DNA from: UBA5336 sp038745855
GTDB lineage: Bacteria > Pseudomonadota > Alphaproteobacteria > Caulobacterales > Hyphomonadaceae
Direction: 5' to 3'
Length of the DNA stretch: 64,000 nt
Assembly (NCBI GenBank): GCA_038745855.1
Contig: JBCDLC010000001.1
Coordinates: 82,195 to 146,194 of the forward strand
Made by a program: the position numbers and the translations under genes. Shown here one piece after another: positions 17,307-26,032 of this stretch (positions are counted from its first letter, which is position 1; every line of letters begins with the position of its first letter). Under the pieces are notes generated by a model. The model was given only the letters and a program-made list of their open reading frames with translations. It did not search any database and had not been told where the DNA came from.

Positions 17307-18305
17307 ATGGCGCAGTCTGGAATTCCGATTACGATCCTGACGGGCTTTCTCGGCAGCGGGAAAACGCGGCGCTTGTCGGAATACCTCCGCTCGCCCACGC
17401 GGAAACCCACGGCGGTCATCGTGAACGAGTATGGTGCAGAGCCGGTGGATGGCGATCTCATCATCCACGCTGGCGACGGCACACCCGTCGAGACAACGAC
17501 GGGCTGTGTGTGCTGTTCCATAAGTGGCGATGTCCGATCCGCGCTCTTCGACCTGGCCGATCGCGCAGGCAAGGGCGATATCCTCGCCTTCGAACAAATG
17601 GTCATCGAAACGACAGGGATTGCCGACCCCGCGTCGCTCGTACACGCGGTGGCAAAAGACGAGCGCTTGTCGGCGATTTATCGGCTATCCCAGATCATAT
17701 GTGTCGTCGACGCGGTGCGTGGGGAACACTGGCTAGAGCGCTTTGACGAGTGTCAGCGTCAGGTCGCCCTGGCGGACCGGGTCATCCTGTCGAAGCTGGA
17801 CCTGATCGAAGACCCCATCTCACAGCGCGAGTGCGACCGGTTTGTCGCCAGCTTGCAGCGTTTGAACCCCACGGCGGAAATTGTTGTTGATCGGGACAAT
17901 TCCGCGCTCGAACCGTTCCTGCACGCAGAGCCTGACGCGGTCGCAAGTCCTCTTTCCGGCGCGATCGCGCACAGCCACCCCGCACGCTCAGGGCATCGGC
18001 CGATCAGTTTCTCCATTCTGTTCGAAGGCGCGATTCAAACCTCAAAGCTCGAAGCCGCCCTCCTGAAAGTGGGCGACCGGCTGGGGCACCGTTTGCTTCG
18101 AGCGAAGGGCGTCATCGCTGTCGCACCCGCCGGGACAACGGGTCAGCTCATCCAGATTGTTGGCGGTGACCTCGCGTCCGAACCCATGGACTTGGCACCC
18201 AGCATCTCGCGGCTTGTCTTCATCGTCGAAGATGTCGATCCCCGCGAGATCGCCGATGCGCTCACGCCCCTGGGGGCGCGCCTTGAGCAGGCTGAGGCGG
18301 CCTAG
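17307..18305 (+). CDS. CobW/G3E-family GTPase, zinc chaperone type
   Basis: 332 residues. Walker A GFLGSGKT (about 11-18), metal site GCVCC (CxCC, about 67-71), ETTGIADP switch, SKLDL guanine motif, and a C-terminal CobW_C domain. G3E GTPases of this kind insert or deliver zinc and are typically induced in zinc lack, which agrees with the Zur-type palindrome upstream. ATG 17307 has GGAGGTGGAG 6 nt before it; TTG 17244 and ATG 17289 are less likely. The stop overlaps the convergent yghU stop by 4 bp. Confidence 0.9.
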   Translation: MAQSGIPITILTGFLGSGKTRRLSEYLRSPTRKPTAVIVNEYGAEPVDGDLIIHAGDGTPVETTTGCVCCSISGDVRSALFDLADRAGKGDILAFEQMVIETTGIADPASLVHAVAKDERLSAIYRLSQIICVVDAVRGEHWLERFDECQRQVALADRVILSKLDLIEDPISQRECDRFVASLQRLNPTAEIVVDRDNSALEPFLHAEPDAVASPLSGAIAHSHPARSGHRPISFSILFEGAIQTSKLEAALLKVGDRLGHRLLRAKGVIAVAPAGTTGQLIQIVGGDLASEPMDLAPSISRLVFIVEDVDPREIADALTPLGARLEQAEAA

Positions 18306-19180
18306 CCGTCCGCGGCCACTTTGTCAGCGGTCTTGGTGTCGAAGTCCGATGCGTCGTGGCGCTCGTGCAGTTGGCCCGAGGGTTCGCCCCACACGCGGTT
18401 GACCATCTTGCCCTGGACCGCTGCAGGGCGTGCATTGATATGGTCCGCCCAGCGGTTGACGTTCTTGTATTCGTGCACGGCGAGGAATTCAGCCGCATCG
18501 TAGAGAAGGCCCTTGGCCAGGGCGCCGTACCAGGGCCAGATCGCCATGTCGGCAATCGTGTAGGTATCCCCGATCATGAATTCGCGGTCCTCGAGATTGC
18601 GCTCAAGAACGTCGAGCTGGCGCTTGGTTTCCATGGCGAAGCGATTGATCGGATACTCGAACTTTTCCGGCGCGTAAGCGTAGAAATGGCCGAAGCCTCC
18701 TCCGAGATACGGCGCCGAGCCCATCTGCCACATCACCCAATTCATGGTTTCGGCGCGCGCGCGGATTTCGGTCGGCAGGAACGCACCGAATTTTTCGGCC
18801 AGATAGAACAGGATCGACGCGCTTTCGAAGATGCGGATTGGCTCTTCGCCCGCGCTGTGGTCGGCCATGACAGGGATCTTGGAATTCGGATTGATCTCGA
18901 CATAGCCAGAGCCGAACTGGTCCCCTTCGCCGATATTGATCAGCCAGGCATCGTACTCCGCGCCGGAATGACCGAGCGCGAGGAGCTCTTCCAGCATCAC
19001 CGTGACCTTCACGCCGTTCGGTGTTGCAAGCGAGTATAGCTGAAGCGGGTGCTTGCCGACCGGCAGGGCCTTATCGTGCGTCGGACCAGCAATCGGCCGG
19101 TTGATATTGGCGAAACGGCCACCGCTGGCCTTGTCCCAGGTCCAGACCTTCGGTGGGGTGTAGGTCGCGCTCTCGGTCAT
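18302..19180 (-). CDS. yghU: glutathione S-transferase family disulfide-bond oxidoreductase
   Basis: 292 residues, the length of E. coli YghU. N-terminal extension (YTPPKVWTWD, GGRFANINRPIAGPTHDK) typical of YghU, a thioredoxin-like domain with LYSLATPNGVKVTVMLEELL, and a helical C-terminal domain with YTIADMAIWPWYG. YghU/YfcG reduce 2-hydroxyethyl disulfide with glutathione and have little classical GST activity. Cytoplasmic. Single gene between convergent cobW and the metal operon. Confidence 0.92.
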   Translation of the reverse strand: MTESATYTPPKVWTWDKASGGRFANINRPIAGPTHDKALPVGKHPLQLYSLATPNGVKVTVMLEELLALGHSGAEYDAWLINIGEGDQFGSGYVEINPNSKIPVMADHSAGEEPIRIFESASILFYLAEKFGAFLPTEIRARAETMNWVMWQMGSAPYLGGGFGHFYAYAPEKFEYPINRFAMETKRQLDVLERNLEDREFMIGDTYTIADMAIWPWYGALAKGLLYDAAEFLAVHEYKNVNRWADHINARPAAVQGKMVNRVWGEPSGQLHERHDASDFDTKTADKVAADG

Positions 19181-19297
19181 GGTCGATCGGGTCCTTTTTC
19201 AATGCCGGTATGTCGCGCATATAGGCATTGATCGGGTCGCGATTGTCCAGTTCCGCTGAAGAGCGCGTTCACTGACCCTTACCTGACGCCCCCCACG

Positions 19298-19696
19298 TCA
19301 GTAGAAAACGTGCACGGCCACGAAGGCGAAGAAAAACCCCACTGCAAAGGCCGCGACGCTGATCCACCACACGATCCAACTGATTGACCGCAACCGGGCG
19401 CAGGCCCTGGCTTTGGCAGGGTCAGCCGGACAGGGAAGGTTCCGGGCGCGCCACTGCCAGAGGCCCGCTGCGGCCAAAACGCTTCCAGCCGTCAGGAATG
19501 TGATCGCCTTGTGCTTACCCAGCCACGTGATCCACGGGACAGCCTCTATGAGCCCCGCCATAACCGCGCCCATGCCCGCCATGACCAACATGGCCGGCAG
19601 CGCGCAGCAAACCAAAGTCGCCGTGGACGTGAAAAGCGCCAGCACCGCGGGTAGAACGCTGGGGGGCCTCGTGCCGGGCTGGGCGATATCTGTCAT
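19298..19696 (-). CDS. MerT-like membrane protein
   Basis: 132 residues, four hydrophobic helices. Helix one has the vicinal pair LVCCALPAM as in MerT, and a second Cys pair (LPCPADPAKARACARL) is in the cytoplasmic loop. Such carriers take a soft metal from a periplasmic HMA protein into the cell. Overlaps the preceding HMA gene by 4 bp (ATGA), so it is coupled. Metal not known; see the CsoR-type operator upstream of the operon. Confidence 0.8.
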   Translation of the reverse strand: MTDIAQPGTRPPSVLPAVLALFTSTATLVCCALPAMLVMAGMGAVMAGLIEAVPWITWLGKHKAITFLTAGSVLAAAGLWQWRARNLPCPADPAKARACARLRSISWIVWWISVAAFAVGFFFAFVAVHVFY

Positions 19697-20028
19697 GCTT
19701 GAGGTCCAATGATTTCGACCAGATCGTAGCCAGATTTGGTGACGAGGTCTTCGACCCGCGCGTCGCTGATGGTCTGGCCGGCCTTGAGCGCAATCCGGAT
19801 TTCCCCATTGTCGAGATCGACTTCGACCCCCTCAACCGCCTTCTCCTTGGAGAACACCGAGACAACAGCGCGGGCGCAAAAGTCGCACACCATACCATTC
19901 ACCTTGGCCGTCACCTGGCGCGCAGCGACGCTTTCGGAAACGGCGTTCGCCTCCTCGCCTAGGGCGGCCGGCGTAACCGACAGCATGACGGAGAGAGTCG
20001 CGATGGTGGCCTTAATCATAGGTGTCAT
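19693..20028 (-). CDS. periplasmic heavy-metal-associated (HMA) protein, MerP-like
   Basis: 111 residues. Signal peptide (about 1-24, ending ALGEE), then one ferredoxin-like HMA domain with the motif GMVCDFCA, which is CxxC binding for Cu+, Hg2+ or a similar ion. ATG 20028 has GGGGCAGAAG in front; ATG 20019 is an alternative. Middle gene of a three-gene operon, 9 bp after the outer-membrane-like gene. Confidence 0.85.
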   Translation of the reverse strand: MTPMIKATIATLSVMLSVTPAALGEEANAVSESVAARQVTAKVNGMVCDFCARAVVSVFSKEKAVEGVEVDLDNGEIRIALKAGQTISDARVEDLVTKSGYDLVEIIGPQA

Positions 20029-20037
20029 CTTCTGCCC

Positions 20038-20709
20038 CTAAAATCGAACGATCCAATTTGCCATGAAACGCTCTGTTTGCGGCGTGTAGCCGAGTTCGAC
20101 CAATTGCACGCCATGGAAAACTCGCACCAACGGAGTCACGGTCGTCGGCGTCTCGGCTTCCGGTGTGTTGCGAAGCTCCACCATCAGCCATGTGTGAAGA
20201 TCGCCAAAATCCCCGACATAGGGTGCCAGGCCCGCGCGCGCATCGTGTGTGACGGTCTCATCAAAGCCCAGGGCGTAACCGCGCGTGGAATAGCTGAAGA
20301 ACACGCGGCGCGTTTCCCAATCTGCCGCCACGCCCAGGAACCCGGCGGCGCCCCAGTCTTCGTCTTGCGCCCTTTCGCCGAAGCCCTCTGCACCGCCCAG
20401 CCCGAGATTGAGGTAGAGATTGGCCTGGGACTGCGGCGCGTTCCAACGCCGAACGAGGCGATTGTATTGCCCCCCAACGAATGTGAAGTCGCCCTGCCAA
20501 TTGTGCTCTGCGTACAGACCAATCGAGTCCTGGACGGTGGGCGAATAATGGACGTGGAGACTGGAAAAGTCCTGGTTGTTTCGCTGCATCACGGTCCACC
20601 CGCCGGGATAGGACACCGGGCGCGCATCCATGGGCCCGGAAACAGCGATCGCCGCGCAGGCGCACAGGATATGCCTTGCCGCCAGCCAGTTTTTCGTTCG
20701 ATGCCGCAC
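20038..20709 (-). CDS. putative outer-membrane beta-barrel, first gene of a metal operon
   Basis: 223 residues from a GTG start. Signal peptide ends near GPMDA. The mature part alternates polar and aromatic residues (SLHVHYSPTVQDSIGLYAEHNW, QANLYLNLGLGG) and ends in F (MANWIVRF), as expected for an outer-membrane barrel. The open frame extends to GTG 20760, but the CsoR-type palindrome at 20743-20757 and a promoter (TTGATT, 17 bp, TATCGA) fall inside that extension, so I place the start at 20709. No named family recognised; likely linked to metal passage with the HMA and MerT-like proteins. Confidence 0.65.
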   Translation of the reverse strand: MRHRTKNWLAARHILCACAAIAVSGPMDARPVSYPGGWTVMQRNNQDFSSLHVHYSPTVQDSIGLYAEHNWQGDFTFVGGQYNRLVRRWNAPQSQANLYLNLGLGGAEGFGERAQDEDWGAAGFLGVAADWETRRVFFSYSTRGYALGFDETVTHDARAGLAPYVGDFGDLHTWLMVELRNTPEAETPTTVTPLVRVFHGVQLVELGYTPQTERFMANWIVRF

Positions 20710-20742
20710 GCCCGCACCCTGACCAATTCCGAAACCCTTCGA

Positions 20743-20757
20743 TACCCCATGGGGGTA
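20743..20757 (-). promoter_or_regulatory. CsoR-type operator inside a promoter spacer
   Basis: TACCCC-ATG-GGGGTA, a perfect inverted repeat like CsoR/RcnR-family operators. On the minus strand it lies in the 17-bp spacer between TTGATT (-35) and TATCGA (-10), where such repressors act. It should control the outer-membrane-like, HMA and MerT-like genes. Confidence 0.65.
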
Positions 20758-20870
20758 CACAAATCAACGTGCTCCAATCCAACCGCGCAGAGTCCCCCCA
20801 CCCTGCACGGCTCGCCAGGGGGCGTCTCCTCTGTAGACACACGGCGCGTTCAGCCTACAACCCCCTTGCC

Positions 20871-22049
20871 ATGCCTGACGCGACCCGCCCGACCATCGAC
20901 GATCTGCAACGCTTGCGGCTGGGCGCACCGCTTGAACTCGACTGCGGGACGGCGCTCGACGATGTGGACATCGCCTACGAGACCTGGGGCAAACTGAACG
21001 CAGACCGGTCCAACGCCGTCATGATCTGCCATGCGCTGACCGGGGACCAATTCCCTGCCAGCACAAACCCCGTGACGGGCCGGCCGGCCTGGTGGCCGCG
21101 CTTGGTCGGGCCGGGGCTCGCCATCGATACAAACAGATTCTTTGTGATCGCAACCAACGTGCTCGGCGGTTGCATGGGCTCGACCGGGCCGGCCTCGCTG
21201 GCGCCCGACGGCAAGCCCTGGGGGGTGCGTTTCCCGGTCATCACCATTGCCGACATGGTCCGGGCACAGCGCGCGCTGGTGGAGGCGCTCGGCATCGACA
21301 GCCTGTTTGCCGTGATCGGCGGCTCCATGGGCGGCATGCAAGCCCTCGAATGGGCCACCCAGGTGCCCGAAAAGGTCTTCGCCGCTGTCCCCATCGCCGT
21401 CCCAGCGCGCCACTCGGCCCAGAACATCGCCTTCTACGAGGTTGGCCGCCAGGCCATCATGGCCGATCCGGACTGGCAGGGCGGGGCCTACCTTGAAAAG
21501 GGAACCCGGCCCGGGCGCGGCCTCGCGATTGCCCGCATGGCCGCACACATCACCTATCTCTCCGAGGTTGGGCTTAAACGGAAATTCGACCGGGGCCTGC
21601 AGGATCGTGAGGCCGCGAGCTTCAGCTTCGATGCCGACTTCCAGGTCGAAAGCTACCTGCGTCACCAGGGCCAGAGTTTCGTCGACCGGTTCGATGCGAA
21701 CTCCTATCTTTATGTGACCCGCGCAACCGATTATTTTGACCTGGCAACCGCCCATGGTGGCCGCCTTGCCGACGCGTTCTCAGGGGCTGGGTCCCGGTTC
21801 TGCCTTTTCTCGTTTTCATCCGATTGGCACTATCCGCCCGAGGAAACCCGCGAGATCACCCGGGCGTTGATTGCCGCCGGAGCGGAGGTCAGCCACATTG
21901 AGATCGAGACCGACAAGGGCCACGACGCGTTCTTCCTGGAAGAGCCGGGTTTCGAAGCGGCCCTCAAAGGGTTCCTCGATGCCTCAGCCGGGCGCCGAGG
22001 GCTCAACGGGGGCCCGGGTGGGGGACAAGGCGAAGGGCTGGCGGAATGA
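20871..22049 (+). CDS. metX: homoserine O-acyltransferase
   Basis: 392 residues, alpha/beta hydrolase fold. Forms O-acetyl- or O-succinyl-homoserine, the first committed step to methionine. Visible: substrate motif NADRSNAVMICHALTGDQ, nucleophile elbow GGSMGGMQALEW (Ser about 151), catalytic Asp in FSSDWHYPP and His in KGHDAFFLE. Which acyl-CoA is used cannot be decided from the sequence seen. Start ATG 20871 gives the usual length; the longer frame is not conserved. Overlaps metW by 4 bp. I found no SAM-II riboswitch in the 110 bp upstream. Confidence 0.96.
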   Translation: MPDATRPTIDDLQRLRLGAPLELDCGTALDDVDIAYETWGKLNADRSNAVMICHALTGDQFPASTNPVTGRPAWWPRLVGPGLAIDTNRFFVIATNVLGGCMGSTGPASLAPDGKPWGVRFPVITIADMVRAQRALVEALGIDSLFAVIGGSMGGMQALEWATQVPEKVFAAVPIAVPARHSAQNIAFYEVGRQAIMADPDWQGGAYLEKGTRPGRGLAIARMAAHITYLSEVGLKRKFDRGLQDREAASFSFDADFQVESYLRHQGQSFVDRFDANSYLYVTRATDYFDLATAHGGRLADAFSGAGSRFCLFSFSSDWHYPPEETREITRALIAAGAEVSHIEIETDKGHDAFFLEEPGFEAALKGFLDASAGRRGLNGGPGGGQGEGLAE

Positions 22050-22657
22050 CGGAGGCGCAGGCCCCCCGCGTCCGTGCCGATTACCTGGCCATCGCCGACC
22101 GGATTGCAGACGGCGCCCGTGTCCTCGACGTGGGATGCGGGTCGGGGGAATTGCTTAGCCTTCTCCGGGATCTGAAGCGTGTCGATGCCCGCGGATTGGA
22201 ACTTGCCAGTGAACTCGCGGGTCTCGCCCTCGCAAAGGGATTGTCGGTGATCCAAGGGGACGCATCCGAGGATCTCGAGCTTTTCCCGAATGACAGTTTC
22301 GACGTCGCGATTCTTTCAAAGACCGTGCAGCAGATGCGCCAGCCCGCACAGATCCTATCAGAGCTTTCGCGCATCGCGCCGGAGATCATCGTCTCGTTCC
22401 AGAACCAGGGACGATGGACGCGTCGCCTCTCCCTGATCCGCACCGGCCGAATGTCGGGGGCAAAAGCCTGGCATACCGACGATATGCTGCACCCCTGCAC
22501 CGCGATCGATATGGTGGACCTGGCCGGCGGTTTGGGCCTAGCCGTAGAAGCGATGGCGCCGGTCCAGGGCGGCGAAGTGGGCGCGTTCCGGCAGGGGGGG
22601 CTTGCGCGGCTGAACTGGTATGCCGACGAGGTGATCCTGCACCTGAAGCGTGCCTGA
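22046..22657 (+). CDS. metW: methionine biosynthesis protein MetW
   Basis: 203 residues, SAM-methyltransferase fold: VLDVGCGSGELL (motif I), RGLELASEL, VIQGDASEDLELFPNDSFD, LSKTVQQMRQP. Always paired with metX in proteobacteria, where it is needed for full homoserine acyltransferase activity. Start overlaps the metX stop (ATGA), so the two are made together. Confidence 0.95.
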   Translation: MTEAQAPRVRADYLAIADRIADGARVLDVGCGSGELLSLLRDLKRVDARGLELASELAGLALAKGLSVIQGDASEDLELFPNDSFDVAILSKTVQQMRQPAQILSELSRIAPEIIVSFQNQGRWTRRLSLIRTGRMSGAKAWHTDDMLHPCTAIDMVDLAGGLGLAVEAMAPVQGGEVGAFRQGGLARLNWYADEVILHLKRA

Positions 22658-22804
22658 CAGGCCCGCACCGATCCGCCATACTGGCTCGCCTCCATTGCAG
22701 ACTTATCCAACACCTCTGCAATAATAAATATCGAAAATTCAACACTCTAAAAGAAATTCGCTGTTCCCAATCCCCACCCCACGAACCCGTGGTATTCTTG
22801 GGGC

Positions 22805-23233
22805 ATGGATCTTCTCATCCTCCTCATTCTCGCCGGGGCAATCGTCCTCGCCATACCTGCCGCCGGGCCTATCGCCCGTGCGGCAGCCTTTGGCGTGCGC
22901 GAAACCTCAGCAGAACATGAAGATCAGCCATCAGGGATTTGGGTTAGCCCCGAAGGCCGGTCAGCAGACACGGGTGACAGACGTGTCTACGGAGATCGAG
23001 AAATCCAGACAACACATCAGGCTTATTGGGCTGGGCCTGCGTTCGGATTGGGTTTGGGTTTGCGCAGCGGCCGTGGCGGGCAGCTTATCGGTAACATCGA
23101 ACGGGTCAGCGCCTCGCTGCCCCTGCAAAAAGGAGACATGGGTCTGCTGATCCTTCACGCGAAGGACGCGCAGGCAATCATGACAGGCTTGGTGGGCCAA
23201 AACGCCGAACCAAGCCGGCCCGCGGCCCCCTGA
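22805..23233 (+). CDS. small hypothetical protein with N-terminal hydrophobic segment
   Basis: 142 residues. The first 28 residues (LLILLILAGAIVLAIPAAGP) form one membrane segment or signal peptide; the rest is polar with a Gly-rich stretch (GLGLGLRSGRGG). No family recognised. Third-position GC is moderate and the start has a GGGG-type site 4 nt away, so it is plausible but unproven. Confidence 0.45.
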   Translation: MDLLILLILAGAIVLAIPAAGPIARAAAFGVRETSAEHEDQPSGIWVSPEGRSADTGDRRVYGDREIQTTHQAYWAGPAFGLGLGLRSGRGGQLIGNIERVSASLPLQKGDMGLLILHAKDAQAIMTGLVGQNAEPSRPAAP

Positions 23234-23315
23234 CATCCGTCAGACCGCGGTAAAAATCTGAATTGTACAACCGGATGCGCTCCCGCGCGGGCCGGACAAA
23301 GGCGCTGGCCGAAGC

Positions 23316-24212
23316 CTAGGCCGGGAACGGTCCCGCCCGGCTGAGGCTTGAGGCGACCGGGTGGCCCAAAACGCCCTCAAGCCACTTCGCCGTTTCGATC
23401 AAGCGCCCGAGATCAAGCCCCGTGTCATAGCCCGCCCGCTCCAGCATGTAGACCACGTCCTCCGTCGCCACATTGCCGGTTGCCGCTGGTGCAAACGGAC
23501 AACCGCCAATCCCGCCGCAGCTTGCATCAATGATGTCCACGCCCGCTTCAACGGCCGCGTACACATTCGCAAGGCCCGCACCGCGCGTGTCGTGGAAGTG
23601 CATGCGCAATGGCAAATCGGGGGCGGCCGTGCGGACGGTTTCGATCAAGCGCCGGACATCCCAGGGGGTCGCAACCCCGATCGTGTCACCAAGCGCTAGT
23701 TCGCTCGCGCCGGCAGCTTTGGAACGCCGGGCGAGATCTGCGACGACGGCTTCGTCTACGTCCCCGTCATAGGGGTCGCCGAACGCGACTGAGATCGTGG
23801 CCGACAGGGGGATCGAGGCTTCGTGCGCCAGGGGCGCGCAGGTTTCGAGCATCTCGGCGCTTTCGGATGGGCTCATGCCCTGGTTCCGCCGCCCGAACGC
23901 TTCACCGGCCACCAGCACGAAGTTGATCTCGTCGGCCGCCACATCAATGGCCCGGCGCATGCCCTTCTCATTCAGCGCAAGGGCAATGTGCTTGGATGGC
24001 CGGCTACGCTCGAGACCGCGAAAGACCTCGGCACTGTCGGCCATTTTCGGAACCGCACGCGGAGAGACAAACGAACCGCTCTCCATCCGCGATACCCCAC
24101 AACCTTCGAGCCGCCGGATGAATTCCAGCTTCTGTTCCGTGCTCAAATCCGCAGGGTCGTTCTGAAGCCCGTCGCGTGGGCCAACCTCAACAATCGTAAT
24201 GGGTCTGGACAT
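23316..24212 (-). CDS. HMG-CoA lyase-like enzyme
   Basis: 298 residues, a TIM barrel of the HMGL/DRE family. Start motif EVGPRDGLQN, metal-binding MHFHDTRGAGLAN, and the catalytic loop GGIGGCPFAPAATGNVATED with the active cysteine. This set fits cleavage of 3-hydroxy-3-methylglutaryl-CoA to acetyl-CoA and acetoacetate (leucine breakdown) or of a similar 3-hydroxyacyl-CoA. Divergent from a class III CoA-transferase, 28 bp away, the same arrangement as at 50-52 kb. Confidence 0.88.
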   Translation of the reverse strand: MSRPITIVEVGPRDGLQNDPADLSTEQKLEFIRRLEGCGVSRMESGSFVSPRAVPKMADSAEVFRGLERSRPSKHIALALNEKGMRRAIDVAADEINFVLVAGEAFGRRNQGMSPSESAEMLETCAPLAHEASIPLSATISVAFGDPYDGDVDEAVVADLARRSKAAGASELALGDTIGVATPWDVRRLIETVRTAAPDLPLRMHFHDTRGAGLANVYAAVEAGVDIIDASCGGIGGCPFAPAATGNVATEDVVYMLERAGYDTGLDLGRLIETAKWLEGVLGHPVASSLSRAGPFPA

Positions 24213-24240
24213 CGGCGTGGTCTACGCGGCATTGCAGGCC

Positions 24241-25446
24241 ATGACCAGTTCTTCTCCTGCCTCCAAGCTCCCGCTTTCGGGACTTCGCGTCATCGAACTC
24301 GGGCAACTCATCGCCGGTCCATTTTGCGGACAGCTCCTCGCAGATTTCGGCGCTGACGTGATCAAGGTCGAAGCCCCCGATCGGCCAGATCCGATCCGCG
24401 ATTGGGGCGCAGCGAAAAAAGACGGGCAAGGCTTGTTGTGGCCGATCATCGGTCGGGGCAAGCGGTCCTTGACGCTGAACCTCCGGGTGCCAGAGGGCCA
24501 GGCCATCCTTCGCCAGCTTGCGGAAACGGCCGACGTGCTGGTCGAGAATTTTCGCCCCGGCACGCTCGAGAAGTGGGAGATCGGCCCCGAAGCGCTCCAT
24601 GCAATCAATCCCGGGCTCATCATCACACGCGTCTCGGGCTACGGGCAAACGGGCCCCGAGCACCACAAGGCGGGTTATGCCAGTGTAGGCGAGGCCAAAG
24701 GGGGGCTCCGCTACCTCATCGGCGAACCAGACCGGTTGCCGTCACGGGCCGGTGTATCCCTGGGTGATACAATGACCGGCACTTTCGCCTGCCTCGGCAC
24801 GATGATCGCCCTGCATGCCCGAAGCCAAACGGGGAAAGGCCAGGTGGTGGATGCGGCGATCTATGAAAGCGTCATGGCGTTCATGGAAAGCTTGATCCCT
24901 GAATACGCCCTGGCCGGTCACACCCGGGAGCGGACAGGCCCGATTCTGCCCAAGGTCGCCCCATCCGGGGTCTATCCTTGCAGCGACGGCATGGTGATCA
25001 TCGGCGCCAATCAGGACACGCTGTTTGCGCGCCTCGCAGAGATGTGCGGCGCCGATTGGGCCAGCGATCCGCGATATGCCACCCACAATGCCCGTGGTGA
25101 CAACCAGGCCGAACTCGACGGGCTCGTCAGCGAATGGACCGCCCAACGTACCGCGGCCGATGTCATCGCCCAGTGCGAAGCCCATGGTGTGCCCTGTGGC
25201 CCGGTGAACACCGCAAAGGACATGCTCGCAGACGCTCATATCGCTGCGCGGGATGCAATTGTCCGGATGGTTGATCCAGTCCTAGGCGAAGTGCCGATGC
25301 AAGGTATTGTTCCGAAGCTTTCGGAAACGCCGGGTGAAATCCGCCACACGGGTCCAGCCCTTGGGGCGCATGTGTCTGAACTGCTCGGTGAACTGGGCAT
25401 CGACGCAGAGACTCATCGGTCGCTGAAGGCAAAGGGGATCGTCTGA
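24241..25446 (+). CDS. class III (CaiB/BaiF) CoA-transferase
   Basis: 401 residues. Signature LRVIELGQLIAGPFCGQLLADFGADVIKVE at residues about 14-43; the catalytic Asp follows in the PSRAGVSLGDTMTG segment. Moves CoA from a donor such as succinyl-CoA to a carboxylate. ATG 24241 fits the family N-terminus; ATG 24199 would overlap the lyase gene. Divergent to the HMG-CoA-lyase-like gene, so the pair may activate and cleave one hydroxy-dicarboxylate. Confidence 0.92.
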   Translation: MTSSSPASKLPLSGLRVIELGQLIAGPFCGQLLADFGADVIKVEAPDRPDPIRDWGAAKKDGQGLLWPIIGRGKRSLTLNLRVPEGQAILRQLAETADVLVENFRPGTLEKWEIGPEALHAINPGLIITRVSGYGQTGPEHHKAGYASVGEAKGGLRYLIGEPDRLPSRAGVSLGDTMTGTFACLGTMIALHARSQTGKGQVVDAAIYESVMAFMESLIPEYALAGHTRERTGPILPKVAPSGVYPCSDGMVIIGANQDTLFARLAEMCGADWASDPRYATHNARGDNQAELDGLVSEWTAQRTAADVIAQCEAHGVPCGPVNTAKDMLADAHIAARDAIVRMVDPVLGEVPMQGIVPKLSETPGEIRHTGPALGAHVSELLGELGIDAETHRSLKAKGIV

Positions 25447-25502
25447 TCGCAAGCGGCCGATCGATTTGGCAAGTACGGAAAGATACGATAAGTCCGCGCG
25501 CC

Positions 25503-25961
25503 ATGGCTGATGACGCCCCGAAAGCCTTTCCTCCGCCCCTGACACCGAAGGCGGCTCAGGATGAGACGTGCGAACTCCGGCCGGCGTTCAACGCCGATGG
25601 ATTGATCGCCGCCATCGCCCAGGATTCGGCCACGGGAGATGTGCTGATGCTGGCCTGGATGAATGCGGACGCGCTGGCTGCGACGCTGGAAACCGGCCAG
25701 GCAACCTATTGGTCCCGGTCGCGGCAGTCCCTCTGGCGAAAGGGAGAAACGTCAGGGCACATCCAGACTGTTGAGAGCGTCCGGATCGATTGCGACCAGG
25801 ACGCCGTTCTCCTGCTGGTCAACCAGGCAGGAGGCGCCTGTCATACCGGCCGCAAAAGCTGTTTCTACAGGCAGGTTGATCCAGGCAACGGCACCAAGGA
25901 TCAACCAACCTTGACGCATCTGGCTGAACAAGCCGACCTCGCATCGCCCGGCAGCGCCTAG
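25503..25961 (+). CDS. hisI: phosphoribosyl-AMP cyclohydrolase
   Basis: 152 residues, HisI domain only (no HisE). Third step of histidine synthesis. Motifs: VLMLAWMN, TYWSRSRQSLWRKGETSGH, RIDCDQDAVLLLV and GACHTGRKSCFYR, with the zinc cysteines. Cytoplasmic. Not in a his operon here. Confidence 0.95.
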   Translation: MADDAPKAFPPPLTPKAAQDETCELRPAFNADGLIAAIAQDSATGDVLMLAWMNADALAATLETGQATYWSRSRQSLWRKGETSGHIQTVESVRIDCDQDAVLLLVNQAGGACHTGRKSCFYRQVDPGNGTKDQPTLTHLAEQADLASPGSA

Positions 25962-26032
25962 AGGCCCAATCGCACCTGATAAAAACAGGCCTGGCAGTCA
26001 CAGGCCCGACCCGAAAAGGGAGGAGTTTCCCC

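Noticed and set aside
20761..20870. SAM-II riboswitch before metX
   Set aside because: I looked for the conserved SAM-II core in this short leader and did not find it.
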